A stretch of 64,000 nucleotides of DNA from Acidovorax sp. A1169 (GTDB lineage: Bacteria; Pseudomonadota; Gammaproteobacteria; Burkholderiales; Burkholderiaceae_C), in assembly GCF_030704685.1 (NCBI RefSeq), contig NZ_JAUZDX010000014.1:122896-186895 (forward strand). The letters are read 5' to 3'. Positions 26,518-35,530 of this stretch are shown piece by piece. How positions within the stretch are numbered: position 1 is the stretch's first letter; each line of letters starts with the position of its first letter. A model generated the notes under the pieces. That model was not told the DNA's origin, did no database searches, and was given only the letters and a program-made list of their open reading frames with translations. Made by a program: the position numbers and the translations under genes.

Positions 26518-27248
26518 AGTGCCAACCCCAGCAGCGATCGCTGCAATGCCTCGTCCGCAGCCAGTGCGGCCATGCTGCCCGCATGCACCACCTGGCCGTT
26601 GTCCATCACGGCCACGGTGTCACCGAGCCGCTTGGCGAAATTGATGTTCTGCTCGACCAGCAGGATGGTCACGCCGCTCTTCTTGAGCTGGTCGAAGGCC
26701 TCGATCATGTTGTTGATGATGGCCGGCGCCAGGCCCTTGCTGGGTTCGTCCACGATGAGCAGGTCGCGCGGCTCGACGATGGCGCGGCTCACGGCCACCA
26801 TCTGCTTTTGCCCGCCCGAGAGCTTGCCTGCGGGGTGGTTCCAGAACTTCTCCACGGCGGGAAAGAGCTTGAAGATCCATTCGAGCCGCGCGCTGTCCAT
26901 CTGCGCGGCATTCTTGGCATTGCGCGCGGCCAGCAGCATGTTCTCCTTGACCGTGAGGTCGGCGAAGATGCCCATGTTCTCGGGCACGTAGGCGATGTTC
27001 ATGCCCGCGATCTGCGGGGTGTTGAGCGCCGTGATGTCCTTGCCACCGAAGTGGATCGTGCCCTGCGACGCATGCCACAGGCCCATGATGGTGCGCAGCG
27101 TGGTGGTCTTGCCCGCGCCGTTGCGGCCCAGCAGCATGGTGAGCTGGCCCTTGGGCACGGCCAGATCCACACCGTGCAGGATGTGGTACGCCCCGATGTG
27201 GGTGTGCACGCCCTTGAGTTCGAGCAGATTGTTGGTAGTGGTGGTCAT
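26514..27248 (-). CDS. livF: LIV-type ABC ATPase, LivF-like
   Basis: 244 residues. Walker A GRNGAGKTT near residue 42, signature LSGGQKQMVAVSRAI, Walker B LLIVDEPSKGLAPA and the H-loop region VTILLVEQNINFA are all intact. The KGLAPAI segment after Walker B is the LivF hallmark. It overlaps livG by 4 bases and livH by 4 bases, so the ATPases and permease are co-translated. Confidence 0.92.
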   Translation of the reverse strand: MTTTTNNLLELKGVHTHIGAYHILHGVDLAVPKGQLTMLLGRNGAGKTTTLRTIMGLWHASQGTIHFGGKDITALNTPQIAGMNIAYVPENMGIFADLTVKENMLLAARNAKNAAQMDSARLEWIFKLFPAVEKFWNHPAGKLSGGQKQMVAVSRAIVEPRDLLIVDEPSKGLAPAIINNMIEAFDQLKKSGVTILLVEQNINFAKRLGDTVAVMDNGQVVHAGSMAALAADEALQRSLLGLAL

Positions 27249-28018
27249 GCTGCCGCCTCCTTGGTCACACCCAGGTAGGCTTCCTGTACCACGGGCGAGG
27301 CGATCACCTCGGCCGGTGCGCCGTCGGCCACCAGGGTGCCGTTGGTCAGCACGATGATGCGGTCGGCCAGCTCGCGCACCACGTCCATCTTGTGCTCCAC
27401 CAAGAGGATGATCTTGGTCTTGTCCTTCTTGAGCTCGCGGATCAGGTTCAGAATCACGGGGGCCTCGTCATGGCTCATGCCAGCCGTGGGTTCATCGAAC
27501 ATGTAGACCTGCGGCTCCAGCGCCATCAGCAGTGCCACTTCGAGCTTGCGCTGGTCGCCGTGCGGCAGGCTGGCGACGGGCGTGTCCTGCCGGTCCAGCA
27601 TTGCCACGGCCTGCAGGATGGCGCGGGCGCGGTCCGTCAGGTCGCAGTGGTCGCTCCAGATGCTCCACAGGTTCAGCCCCCGGCGGTGCTTGCCCTCCTG
27701 CGTGGCCTGCACGGCCAGGCGCACGTTCTCCAGCACGCTGAGGTTGGGAAACAGGTTGGTGAGCTGGAAGGCACGGCCCAGGCCCGCATGCGTGCGCGCC
27801 GAGACCGACTGGCCCGTGAGGTCTTGCCCGCCCAGGGTGACGCTGCCCGCGCTGGCGCGCAACTGCCCCGAGATGAGGTTGAAGTACGTGGTCTTGCCCG
27901 CACCGTTGGGGCCCACGATGGCGGTCAGCGTGCCAGGCTCGAAGGAGCAGGTCACGGCGTTGACCGCCACGTGGCCGCCGAAGCGGATGGTCAAGTCCTT
28001 GGTGGACAAGGTGCTCAT
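27245..28018 (-). CDS. livG: LIV-type ABC ATPase, LivG-like
   Basis: 257 residues. Walker A GPNGAGKTT near residue 37, a LivG-type signature LPHGDQRKLEVALL, Walker B VYMFDEPTAGMSHDE and the H-loop ILLVEHKMDVV are present, with the PTAGMS segment typical of LivG. It is the first transporter gene after the PHB depolymerase, separated from it by 93 bases that hold a hairpin. Confidence 0.92.
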   Translation of the reverse strand: MSTLSTKDLTIRFGGHVAVNAVTCSFEPGTLTAIVGPNGAGKTTYFNLISGQLRASAGSVTLGGQDLTGQSVSARTHAGLGRAFQLTNLFPNLSVLENVRLAVQATQEGKHRRGLNLWSIWSDHCDLTDRARAILQAVAMLDRQDTPVASLPHGDQRKLEVALLMALEPQVYMFDEPTAGMSHDEAPVILNLIRELKKDKTKIILLVEHKMDVVRELADRIIVLTNGTLVADGAPAEVIASPVVQEAYLGVTKEAAA

Positions 28019-28064
28019 GGGTAGTGCGTCGCTTTCACAGGTCGTCGTCTTTCAGGTGTGCCGG

Positions 28065-28093
28065 GCGCCCTGCCCTTCGCGGTGCCAGGGCGC
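28065..28093 (-). other. Hairpin between the PHB depolymerase and livG genes
   Basis: GCGCCCTG (28065-28072) and CAGGGCGC (28086-28093) form a perfect 8-bp stem with a 13-base loop. No U-tract follows on the minus strand. It may protect the depolymerase mRNA 3' end or lower read-through into the transporter genes. Confidence 0.4.
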
Positions 28094-28111
28094 ACGGGGT
28101 TCGGCGCATTG

Positions 28112-29587
28112 TCAGGGGCAGGTGCCGATGACGTAGTAGTTGGTGGCCGTCTGCTTGAGCGTCTTGGTCACGAAGATGTTCCACAGCCCCATGCTCTGGT
28201 TGGATCCCAGCGCAAAGGTGTAGCCGCCGGCCACGTAGGCGCGGCCCGCCATGGTGTGGGCGTAGTTGCTGGCCGTGGTGCAGGTGGCCCCGCCGCCGGG
28301 CGCTGCCAGCGTAGTGCCGCTGGCGGCGCTGGACGTGGCGCCCTCGGCACCGTTGGCGTCGGCGGCGCGCACCGTCCAGCTGTAGGTGGTGGAAGCAGCC
28401 AGGCCGGTGTCGCTGTAGCTGGTGGCGTTCACGGGCAGCGCGTTGACCTTGTTGGCGTTGCGGTAAACGTTGTAGCTGGCCGCGCCCGAGACGGCGGCCC
28501 AGCCCACCTGCATGGAGCTGGCCGTGGCGCCCGAGGTGTTCACGCCCGTGGGGGCCGGCAGCGCGGGGTTGGTGGGCGGCGTGGTGCCGCCGGCCGAGAC
28601 CTGGTCCACCATGGCCTTGATGGCGGCCATCTGCGGGCCGGACTTCTTGGCATAGTTGGCGCTGTCATAGCCCCACCAGTCAAAGCAGCTGTTGGTGGCC
28701 GCCAGGCTGGTCTGCGGGTAAAGCATGACGATGTTGTTGGTGTCGGCCCAGCGGTTGTAGCCGGTGTTGCGCACGTACTGCTGCTGCACGTCGCTCACGT
28801 TCTGCTTGCAGCCGTGCAGCACCACATGCAGGCGACAGGTCTCGGTGCCGCCGGCCTGGCAGGCCTGCGGGATGTAGGCCCAGCCGGTGGTGGCCATGCC
28901 GTGGTTGGTGATGAACTGGTTCTGGTTGAACTCGACGTAGTTGCCTGCGGGCAGCGTGGCGTTGTTGCGCGCGTTCAGCGTGCCGTACAGGTGCTGCAAC
29001 ATGGCGCCGGCCAGGTCGAAGTTGCAGTCGCTGATGTAAGGCGCGCCCTTGGTGGAGCAGCCGTTGCCATAGTCGTCGGTGACCATGGCGTGCTCGGCCG
29101 CGATGTCCTTCTTGTAGACCACGTTGGCGGCCGGCACGAAGCTGTTGTAGTAGGTGCGCAGCGCGTCCATGGAGCCGGTCTTGACCACGCTGTCCAGCGT
29201 GCCCGAGAACAGGTAGACCTTGGAGGCCTGCATATTGGCCACCGGGTCGATCAGGCCCTGGCTGGCCCAGGTGTTGGTGGTGTTGACCAGCGTGCTGGTG
29301 GGGATGCCGGCGGGGCTGGCCATGCAGCGGCCGGTGGCGTTGACGATGGAGCCCTCGGCACAGTAGAACGGCCCGCCCGCGACCACGCCCGCGCCCTTGG
29401 CGAAGGTGGCCGAGTAGGCCACGTGCAGCTGCACGGCCATGAAGCCGCCGGCCGACAGACCCGACACCGTGGTCTGCGTCTTGTCGATCTTGAGTGCGGG
29501 GAGATTGACGGCAGCGAACGCACTGCCGGTTGCGCACAGCGCGATGGCAGCACCTGCTGCGGCCACCCGGATGAAATTGAAAGCCAT
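28112..29587 (-). CDS. phaZ: Secreted poly(3-hydroxybutyrate) depolymerase, type-2 catalytic domain
   Basis: 491 residues from the ATG at 29587, which follows GGAGACAAGACAAC; the frame continues to 29653 without homology. A signal peptide ends near residue 26 (SAFAA). The lipase box GLSAG (Ser45) lies at the very N-terminus, Asp132 in SGTLDS, His166 in AEHAMVTDDYG and the oxyanion His258 in VVLHGC come later, which is the order of type-2 catalytic domains. An Fn3-type linker covers about 345-430, and residues 436-491 (from CTTASNYAH to TNYYVIGTC) form the PHB-binding domain, with cysteines at both ends. It degrades polymer granules outside the cell. Confidence 0.93.
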   Translation of the reverse strand: MAFNFIRVAAAGAAIALCATGSAFAAVNLPALKIDKTQTTVSGLSAGGFMAVQLHVAYSATFAKGAGVVAGGPFYCAEGSIVNATGRCMASPAGIPTSTLVNTTNTWASQGLIDPVANMQASKVYLFSGTLDSVVKTGSMDALRTYYNSFVPAANVVYKKDIAAEHAMVTDDYGNGCSTKGAPYISDCNFDLAGAMLQHLYGTLNARNNATLPAGNYVEFNQNQFITNHGMATTGWAYIPQACQAGGTETCRLHVVLHGCKQNVSDVQQQYVRNTGYNRWADTNNIVMLYPQTSLAATNSCFDWWGYDSANYAKKSGPQMAAIKAMVDQVSAGGTTPPTNPALPAPTGVNTSGATASSMQVGWAAVSGAASYNVYRNANKVNALPVNATSYSDTGLAASTTYSWTVRAADANGAEGATSSAASGTTLAAPGGGATCTTASNYAHTMAGRAYVAGGYTFALGSNQSMGLWNIFVTKTLKQTATNYYVIGTCP

Positions 29588-29668
29588 GTTGTCTTGTCTC
29601 CAAATAATTTTGAGAAAGTCTGACCCAGCCCCCGTGTAGACCCGGGGGTTCATGCATCAATTCACTGG

Positions 29669-29690
29669 AAAAAAAGGGGCGGCCGCCCCT
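29669..29690 (-). terminator. Rho-independent terminator after the first binding-protein gene
   Basis: On the minus strand a perfect GC-only palindrome GGGGCGGCCGCCCC is followed directly by seven T residues. It lies 72 bases downstream of the stop of the first LIV-type binding-protein gene and about 80 bases upstream of the depolymerase ATG, so it separates these two genes transcriptionally, fully or in part. Confidence 0.85.
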
Positions 29691-29701
29691 GCGGGATGAA
29701 C

Positions 29702-29737
29702 CCTGGAGTGCGGTACCTGCGTACCGCGCGCTCCAGG
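29702..29737 (-). other. Large hairpin just before the terminator
   Basis: CCTGGAG...CTCCAGG arms with an inner GCGGTAC/GTACCGC pairing make a nearly continuous stem of about 15 bp. It has no U-tract of its own. With the terminator 12 bases further it forms a double stem-loop at the 3' end of the binding-protein message, which may stabilise that message. Confidence 0.6.
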
Positions 29738-29762
29738 CCACGCAAACCGTATCCGGTTGCGC

Positions 29763-30959
29763 TTATCGCTTGTTGCGAATCGGCACGTTCATTTCTTCAG
29801 GCTTGATCTCGCGCACCAACTCGGGCACGCCCCAGGCGAAGGCCGGGTCCACCTTGATCTTGAAGTGGTACATGCTCTGCATGGCCTGGTGGTCTTCCTT
29901 GCGGAAGGTCATCTTGCCCTTGGGGGTCTCAAAGCTCATGCCCTCCATGGTCTTGATGAGCTTGTTGGTGTTGGTGTCGCCACCCGTGGCCTTGAGGGCC
30001 GTGACCAGCGCCATGGCCGAGCTGAAGCCCCCGGCGGTGAAGAAGTCCGGCGGGGTCTTGAACTCCTTGTAGTGCGCGGCCACCAGGGCTTCGTTCACGG
30101 GGTTCTTGGGGATGCCGAAGTAGTAGTAGGTCGCGCCTTCCATGCCGGGGAAGTTCTTGTACGCGGCCATGGCCGGCAGAATGTTGCCGCCCGTGGCGAT
30201 CTCGATGCCGTAGCGCTTCAAGTCCATGTCGGCGATCTTGAAGGGGTTGCCCGCGCCGGCCCAGATGATGAAGATGACCTTGCGGCCGGGCACGTCCTTG
30301 AGCTTGTCGATCAGGCGCTGGGCACCGGCGGTGAAGTCGGTGGTGGTGGTGGGCAGGTACTCCTCATGGGCGAGCTTGGCGTTCTTGAGCGCGTCCTTGA
30401 AGGCCTTCACGCCGTCGCGGCCGAAGGCATAGTCCTGCGCCAGCGTGGCCACGGTCACGCCGGCCTTGTCGATGGCCACGGCGTTGGAGATGGCGTCCTG
30501 GCTGCTGTTGCGGCCAGTGCGAAAGATGTACTTGTTCCACTTGTCGCCGGTGATGGCGTCGGCCACGGCGGGCTCGACCAGCAAGATCTTCTTGTACTCT
30601 TCGGCCACGGGCAGCAGGGCCAGCGCCACGCCCGAGGACGTGGGGCCCACGGCGATGTCGGCCTTGTCATCGGAGTAGGCCGACGCCAAGAGGCTCTTGC
30701 CCAGGTCGGGCTTGCCCTGGTCATCCTTCTCGATGACCACGAGCTTCTTGCCGTTGACGGTCATGCTACCGCCGGTGGCGTAGTTCAGGCCCATCAGCAG
30801 GCCGGTCTGGGTCTGCTTGCCATAGGCTTCGAGCGGGCCGGTCTTGCTGTAGACGTGGGCGATGCGGATCTCGCCGGACTGGGCGAATGCGGGGGCGGAA
30901 AGCGTGGCGGCGGCGGTAACGGCTGCAGTGGCGAGGGCGACCAGGGTGCGACGGTGCAT
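29763..30959 (-). CDS. LIV-type ABC substrate-binding protein (first gene, sigma-54 promoter)
   Basis: 398 residues from the ATG at 30959, with AAGGAGA upstream. Signal peptide MHRRTLVALATAAVTAAATL...APAFAQ. The mature protein shows the LivJ-like fold: RIAHVYSKTGPLEAYGKQT, ADIAVGPTSSGVALALLP, VATLAQDYAFGRDG and the C-terminal MYHFKIKVDPAFAWGVPELV. Its promoter is a near-perfect -24/-12 element and it is followed by a strong terminator, so it can be expressed alone at high level. It probably delivers the cargo of the LivHMGF system of this cluster. A start further upstream is not supported, since that would place the promoter within the gene. Confidence 0.88.
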   Translation of the reverse strand: MHRRTLVALATAAVTAAATLSAPAFAQSGEIRIAHVYSKTGPLEAYGKQTQTGLLMGLNYATGGSMTVNGKKLVVIEKDDQGKPDLGKSLLASAYSDDKADIAVGPTSSGVALALLPVAEEYKKILLVEPAVADAITGDKWNKYIFRTGRNSSQDAISNAVAIDKAGVTVATLAQDYAFGRDGVKAFKDALKNAKLAHEEYLPTTTTDFTAGAQRLIDKLKDVPGRKVIFIIWAGAGNPFKIADMDLKRYGIEIATGGNILPAMAAYKNFPGMEGATYYYFGIPKNPVNEALVAAHYKEFKTPPDFFTAGGFSSAMALVTALKATGGDTNTNKLIKTMEGMSFETPKGKMTFRKEDHQAMQSMYHFKIKVDPAFAWGVPELVREIKPEEMNVPIRNKR

Positions 30960-30990
30960 GGCGATGTCTCCTTGTTGTGATGCCTGAACA

Positions 30991-31008
30991 TTGCACAGTT
31001 CGTGCCAG
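30991..31008 (-). promoter_or_regulatory. Sigma-54 (RpoN) -24/-12 promoter
   Basis: Reading the minus strand, CTGGCACG, four bases (AACT), then GTGCAA matches the RpoN consensus TGGCACG-N4-TTGCA with one mismatch (G for the first T of the -12 part). The GG and GC pairs are correctly 10 bases apart. The predicted start of transcription is about 12 bases past the -12 GC, near 30982, leaving about 22 bases of leader including AAGGAGA before the ATG at 30959. The gene for a sigma-54 activator lies immediately upstream. Confidence 0.8.
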
Positions 31009-31058
31009 GGCACAAGCTGTTGATTTGTATGATACTTTCGCTGACACCTGGACAGCAC

Positions 31059-31099
31059 CGTCCAAATATCAGACAATACAATTGTCCATATTTCAGACA
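31059..31099 (-). promoter_or_regulatory. Two 17-bp repeats, candidate activator (UAS) sites
   Basis: Plus-strand TGTCCATATTTCAGACA (31083-31099) and CGTCCAAATATCAGACA (31059-31075) match at 14 of 17 positions, 24 bases centre to centre, at about -85 and -110 from the predicted sigma-54 start. Each has weak dyad symmetry (TGTC...GACA). This is where bacterial enhancer-binding proteins usually bind. A further perfect inverted repeat CCTGAA/TTCAGG at 31104-31120 overlaps the end of the activator gene and could be a third site. Confidence 0.6.
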
Positions 31100-31111
31100 A
31101 ATGCCTGAAAT

Positions 31112-32620
<1,509 letters not shown>

Positions 32621-32721
32621 GCGCGGATGGTAGCAAGGTATACGCAGCCGCTGACCACCCCCACCCCACCGCAGTCCAGCGCTAGGGCCTAGAACAAATC
32701 GCTTGTTCCTTGCATCTGAAA

Positions 32722-33741
32722 TTACTTGCCCAGGTGCGCCTTGAGTTCTTGCGATGCCTGCGCAATCGCGCTGCGGGGCGCCGGCAAATGGCTGAACATG
32801 TTCGACAGGCCAAAATCGTGGATCATGCCGTTGTAGCGCACCGTCTTCACCTGCACACCCGCAGCGTCGAGCTTGCGGCCGTAAGCTTCGGCTTCATCGC
32901 GCAGGACATCGAATTCAGCAGTCTGGATCAGCGTTGGCGGCAAGCCCTTGAGCTGCTCGGCCGTCGCCTGCAGCGGCGAAGCGTAGATCTGCTTGCGTGC
33001 CTGGGCGTCGGTCGTGTAATGGTCCCAGAACCACTCCATCAAGTCCTTCGTCAGGAAGTAGCCGTTGGCAAACTCCTGGTACGACGGCGTGTCGAAGTTT
33101 GCATCCGTCACAGGGCACAGCAATACCTGCGAACGCAGTGCAGGCACGCCCTTCTCGTTCGCCATCAAGGCAACCACGGCAGCCAGATTGCCGCCCGCGC
33201 TGTTGCCAGCCACAGCAAGGCTCTGGCCGTCGACATGGATCTCCTTGCCATGCTCGGCCACCCATTTCGTTGCGGCATAGGCTTGCTCGATGGCCACGCC
33301 GTATCCCGCCTCGGGCGACAGCGTGTAGTGGACGAAGACCGCCACCGCGCCCGAGCCTGCCACCAGGTCACGCACCAGCCGTTCGTGGGTGGGGAAATCC
33401 CCCAGCACCCAGCCACCGCCGTGGAAGTACATGAACGCGGGCAGGGTTTTCTGTTGGCTGCCGGCCGGGCGCACGATGGTCAATTTCAGGTCGCTGCCAT
33501 GGATGCGGATCATCTTCTCGCTGACGTCCGCCGCCGGCAAGGCAACCTGGGGGGCGGCCTGGGCACCCACCAGCGCGGCGCGGGCATCGATCGGCGTCAT
33601 GCTGTCGAGCGTTTTGGCGCCTTCAAGGGATTGCAGGAATGTTGCCGTGTTGTGTTCGACGCCGGGCCTGTCGGCTGCACAGGCGCTACCAACCGCCAGG
33701 GTCAGGACGGAAACGGCGACAGCGGAGGTTAGGGTATCCAT
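32722..33741 (-). CDS. Secreted alpha/beta hydrolase of the hormone-sensitive-lipase family
   Basis: 339 residues. A signal peptide (VAVSVLTLAVGSACAA) indicates a periplasmic or exported esterase. The HSL-family oxyanion motif FHGGGWVLG lies near residue 120, the nucleophile elbow GNSAGGNLA near 190, Asp in QTAEFDVLRDE and His in MIHDFGLSN near the end complete a triad. Length and motif order match HSL-type carboxylesterases. It lies 12 bases after an NTF2-like gene and may be in the same operon as the ene-reductase gene further upstream. Confidence 0.87.
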   Translation of the reverse strand: MDTLTSAVAVSVLTLAVGSACAADRPGVEHNTATFLQSLEGAKTLDSMTPIDARAALVGAQAAPQVALPAADVSEKMIRIHGSDLKLTIVRPAGSQQKTLPAFMYFHGGGWVLGDFPTHERLVRDLVAGSGAVAVFVHYTLSPEAGYGVAIEQAYAATKWVAEHGKEIHVDGQSLAVAGNSAGGNLAAVVALMANEKGVPALRSQVLLCPVTDANFDTPSYQEFANGYFLTKDLMEWFWDHYTTDAQARKQIYASPLQATAEQLKGLPPTLIQTAEFDVLRDEAEAYGRKLDAAGVQVKTVRYNGMIHDFGLSNMFSHLPAPRSAIAQASQELKAHLGK

Positions 33742-33753
33742 GATGATGGCTGG

Positions 33754-34251
33754 TCAAGGCGCCACGTGCGCCTGGAAAATCTTGCTCACCACCGTCCACT
33801 GGCCATCAACCTTCAACAGATGGAAGAAGTCGGTGAACGAGATGCCCGACATGCCGTTGGCGTCTATGCGGGCGCTGGCCGCCGTACCCACGATCTCGAT
33901 GCGGGTGATCGCGGCCTTCGCGTCAGGAGACGGGCGGAAATCCTTGTCGATCCCCTCGAACAGGATCGGAATCGCGCCGCCGGTCAGCTTGCCATCGGGG
34001 CCGACGCTGTACATCGTCGCCTGTGGGCTGAAAGCAGACTTCATGATGCTGCTCTTGGCCTGTTTGCATCCCTCGATGTACTTGTTCAGCACTTCGGAGA
34101 TGGCTTGGTAATCTTGCACGTACGTCGGCTGGCTCATGGTTTTTCCTTGGTTGGCTTGGGGTCGGGTTGGCGTGTCTGCGGCGTGGGCGGCAACGCCCAT
34201 GCCGACAGCCATCGCCGCGAAAATAAAAGTCTTGATGAAAGTCGTCTTCAC
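33754..34251 (-). CDS. Exported NTF2-like protein (SnoaL/lumazine-binding type)
   Basis: 165 residues with a clear signal peptide (MKTTFIKTFIFAAMAVGMGVAAHA). The mature part has the NTF2-like pattern: an N-terminal helix YQAISEVLNKYIEGCKQ, a cone-forming middle with MYSVGPDGKLTGGAIPILF and a C-terminal strand FTDFFHLLKVDGQWTVVSKIF. This is the putative lumazine-binding family (PF12893-like) from recall. Members are often small enzymes or binding proteins of unknown substrate. Co-oriented with the esterase gene 12 bases downstream. Confidence 0.8.
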   Translation of the reverse strand: MKTTFIKTFIFAAMAVGMGVAAHAADTPTRPQANQGKTMSQPTYVQDYQAISEVLNKYIEGCKQAKSSIMKSAFSPQATMYSVGPDGKLTGGAIPILFEGIDKDFRPSPDAKAAITRIEIVGTAASARIDANGMSGISFTDFFHLLKVDGQWTVVSKIFQAHVAP

Positions 34252-34322
34252 TCGGTTACTCCTTTAAGAGTCGCAATGACTCGTCGATTCGACATCGGAA
34301 ATTGGGTCAGCAGATAACCGGA

Positions 34323-35426
34323 TCAATCTGCCAGTGCAGGCCAGTCGGTATAACCTTTGGCGCCATTGCCGTAATAGGTTTCACGGGGAGCCACGGCCAG
34401 TTCAACATCCTCTTTCAAGCGACGGACCAAATCGGGATTGGCAATGAACGGACGGCCAAACGCCACGGCATCGACCTTGCCTGCCAGGCGGCGATTCACC
34501 GCCAGCGCAAGGTCATAGTTGTTGTTGCCGATGTAGGGGCCTTTGAACCGTGCGCGCAATGCGTCGAGGTCCACGCCTTCAGGCACAGTCCGCGAGGTGG
34601 CTGTGGCACCCTCGACAAAGTGCATGTACGCCAGTTGGAAGCGATTCAACTGCTCGATCAAATAGCCGTACGTCTGCATGACCTGGCTGTCCAGAGGCGT
34701 GTTGCCTGCGTCCGGCGTCACAGGGGAGAGCCGAATACCGACGCGGTCGTGGCCCCAGACCTCAACCACCGCCGCAGTGACTTCCAATGTGAGCCGACTG
34801 CGATTCTCGATCGTGCAACCATATTCGTCACTGCGCCGGTTTGTAGAATCGCGCAAAAACTGATCCAGCAGATAGCTGTTGGCGGAGTGCACTTCGACAC
34901 CGTCGAAGCCGGCCCGCTTTGCACACTCTGCGGCGTGCCGGTACTGCGCGATGACGCCGGGAATTTCGGACGTTTCCAGTGCCCGTGGCATCGACACATC
35001 CAGCATGCCCTGCTCGGTGTAGGTCTGTCCTTGCGCACGAATCGCCGACGGTGCCACCGGCGCTGCCCCGTCGGGCTGCAGGTCCACATGCGAGAAACGG
35101 CCGACATGCCACAGCTGGCAGACGATCAGGCCCCCGGCTGCGTGCACCGCGTCGGTCACCTTTTTCCAGCCGGCGACCTGCTCGTCCGTCCAGATGCCAG
35201 GCGTCAGTGCATAGCCGCGCCCCTGCGCAGAGATATTGGTGGCCTCGCTGACGATCAGCCCCGCACTGGCCCGCTGTGCGTAGTAGCGGGCATGCATTTC
35301 GTTGGGCACGCCGTCGGTGCCCATGCGGCTGCGGGTGAGCGGTGCCATGACGATGCGATTTGCAAGCGCCAGCGCACCCATCCTCACGGGCGAAAAGAGA
35401 TCGCTGCAAGAGTTGCCAAGCGCCAT
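34323..35426 (-). CDS. Old yellow enzyme-type ene-reductase (NADH:flavin oxidoreductase)
   Basis: 367 residues from the ATG at 35426, preceded by AAAGGAAC; the upstream ATG at 35468 has no ribosome binding site. Family features: LFSPVRMGALALANRIVMAPLTRSR at the start, CQLWHVGRFSH near residue 100, FDGVEVHSANSYLLDQFLRD near residue 180 and FGRPFIANPDLVRRL near the end. The usual DEYGGSIENR block reads DEYGCTIENR, a Cys/Thr replacement beside the FMN site. It should reduce activated C=C bonds with NAD(P)H and FMN in the cytosol. It is divergent from a LysR gene and begins the NTF2/esterase group. Confidence 0.9.
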   Translation of the reverse strand: MALGNSCSDLFSPVRMGALALANRIVMAPLTRSRMGTDGVPNEMHARYYAQRASAGLIVSEATNISAQGRGYALTPGIWTDEQVAGWKKVTDAVHAAGGLIVCQLWHVGRFSHVDLQPDGAAPVAPSAIRAQGQTYTEQGMLDVSMPRALETSEIPGVIAQYRHAAECAKRAGFDGVEVHSANSYLLDQFLRDSTNRRSDEYGCTIENRSRLTLEVTAAVVEVWGHDRVGIRLSPVTPDAGNTPLDSQVMQTYGYLIEQLNRFQLAYMHFVEGATATSRTVPEGVDLDALRARFKGPYIGNNNYDLALAVNRRLAGKVDAVAFGRPFIANPDLVRRLKEDVELAVAPRETYYGNGAKGYTDWPALAD

Positions 35427-35499
35427 TTTTTGTTCCTTTTGAGCAACCACGTTGCGTTGTGAATTCATGTGATGCAGGAAGTATGGAGGCCGGTGATAA

Positions 35500-35514
35500 T
35501 GACGTAAATAGTCA
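35500..35514. promoter_or_regulatory. Candidate LysR-type operator
   Basis: TGACGTAAATAGTCA, TGAC and GTCA arms around seven bases, in the 104-base gap between the divergent ene-reductase and LysR genes, about 17 bases before the LysR start. Position and dyad shape suit autoregulation by the LysR protein. It is a short site and could be chance. Confidence 0.35.
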
Positions 35515-35530
35515 CAAGCATAGATAGAGT

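Noticed and set aside
28058..29623. 521-residue plus-strand frame opposite the PHB depolymerase
   Set aside because: A mirror of the depolymerase gene; low complexity, no homology.
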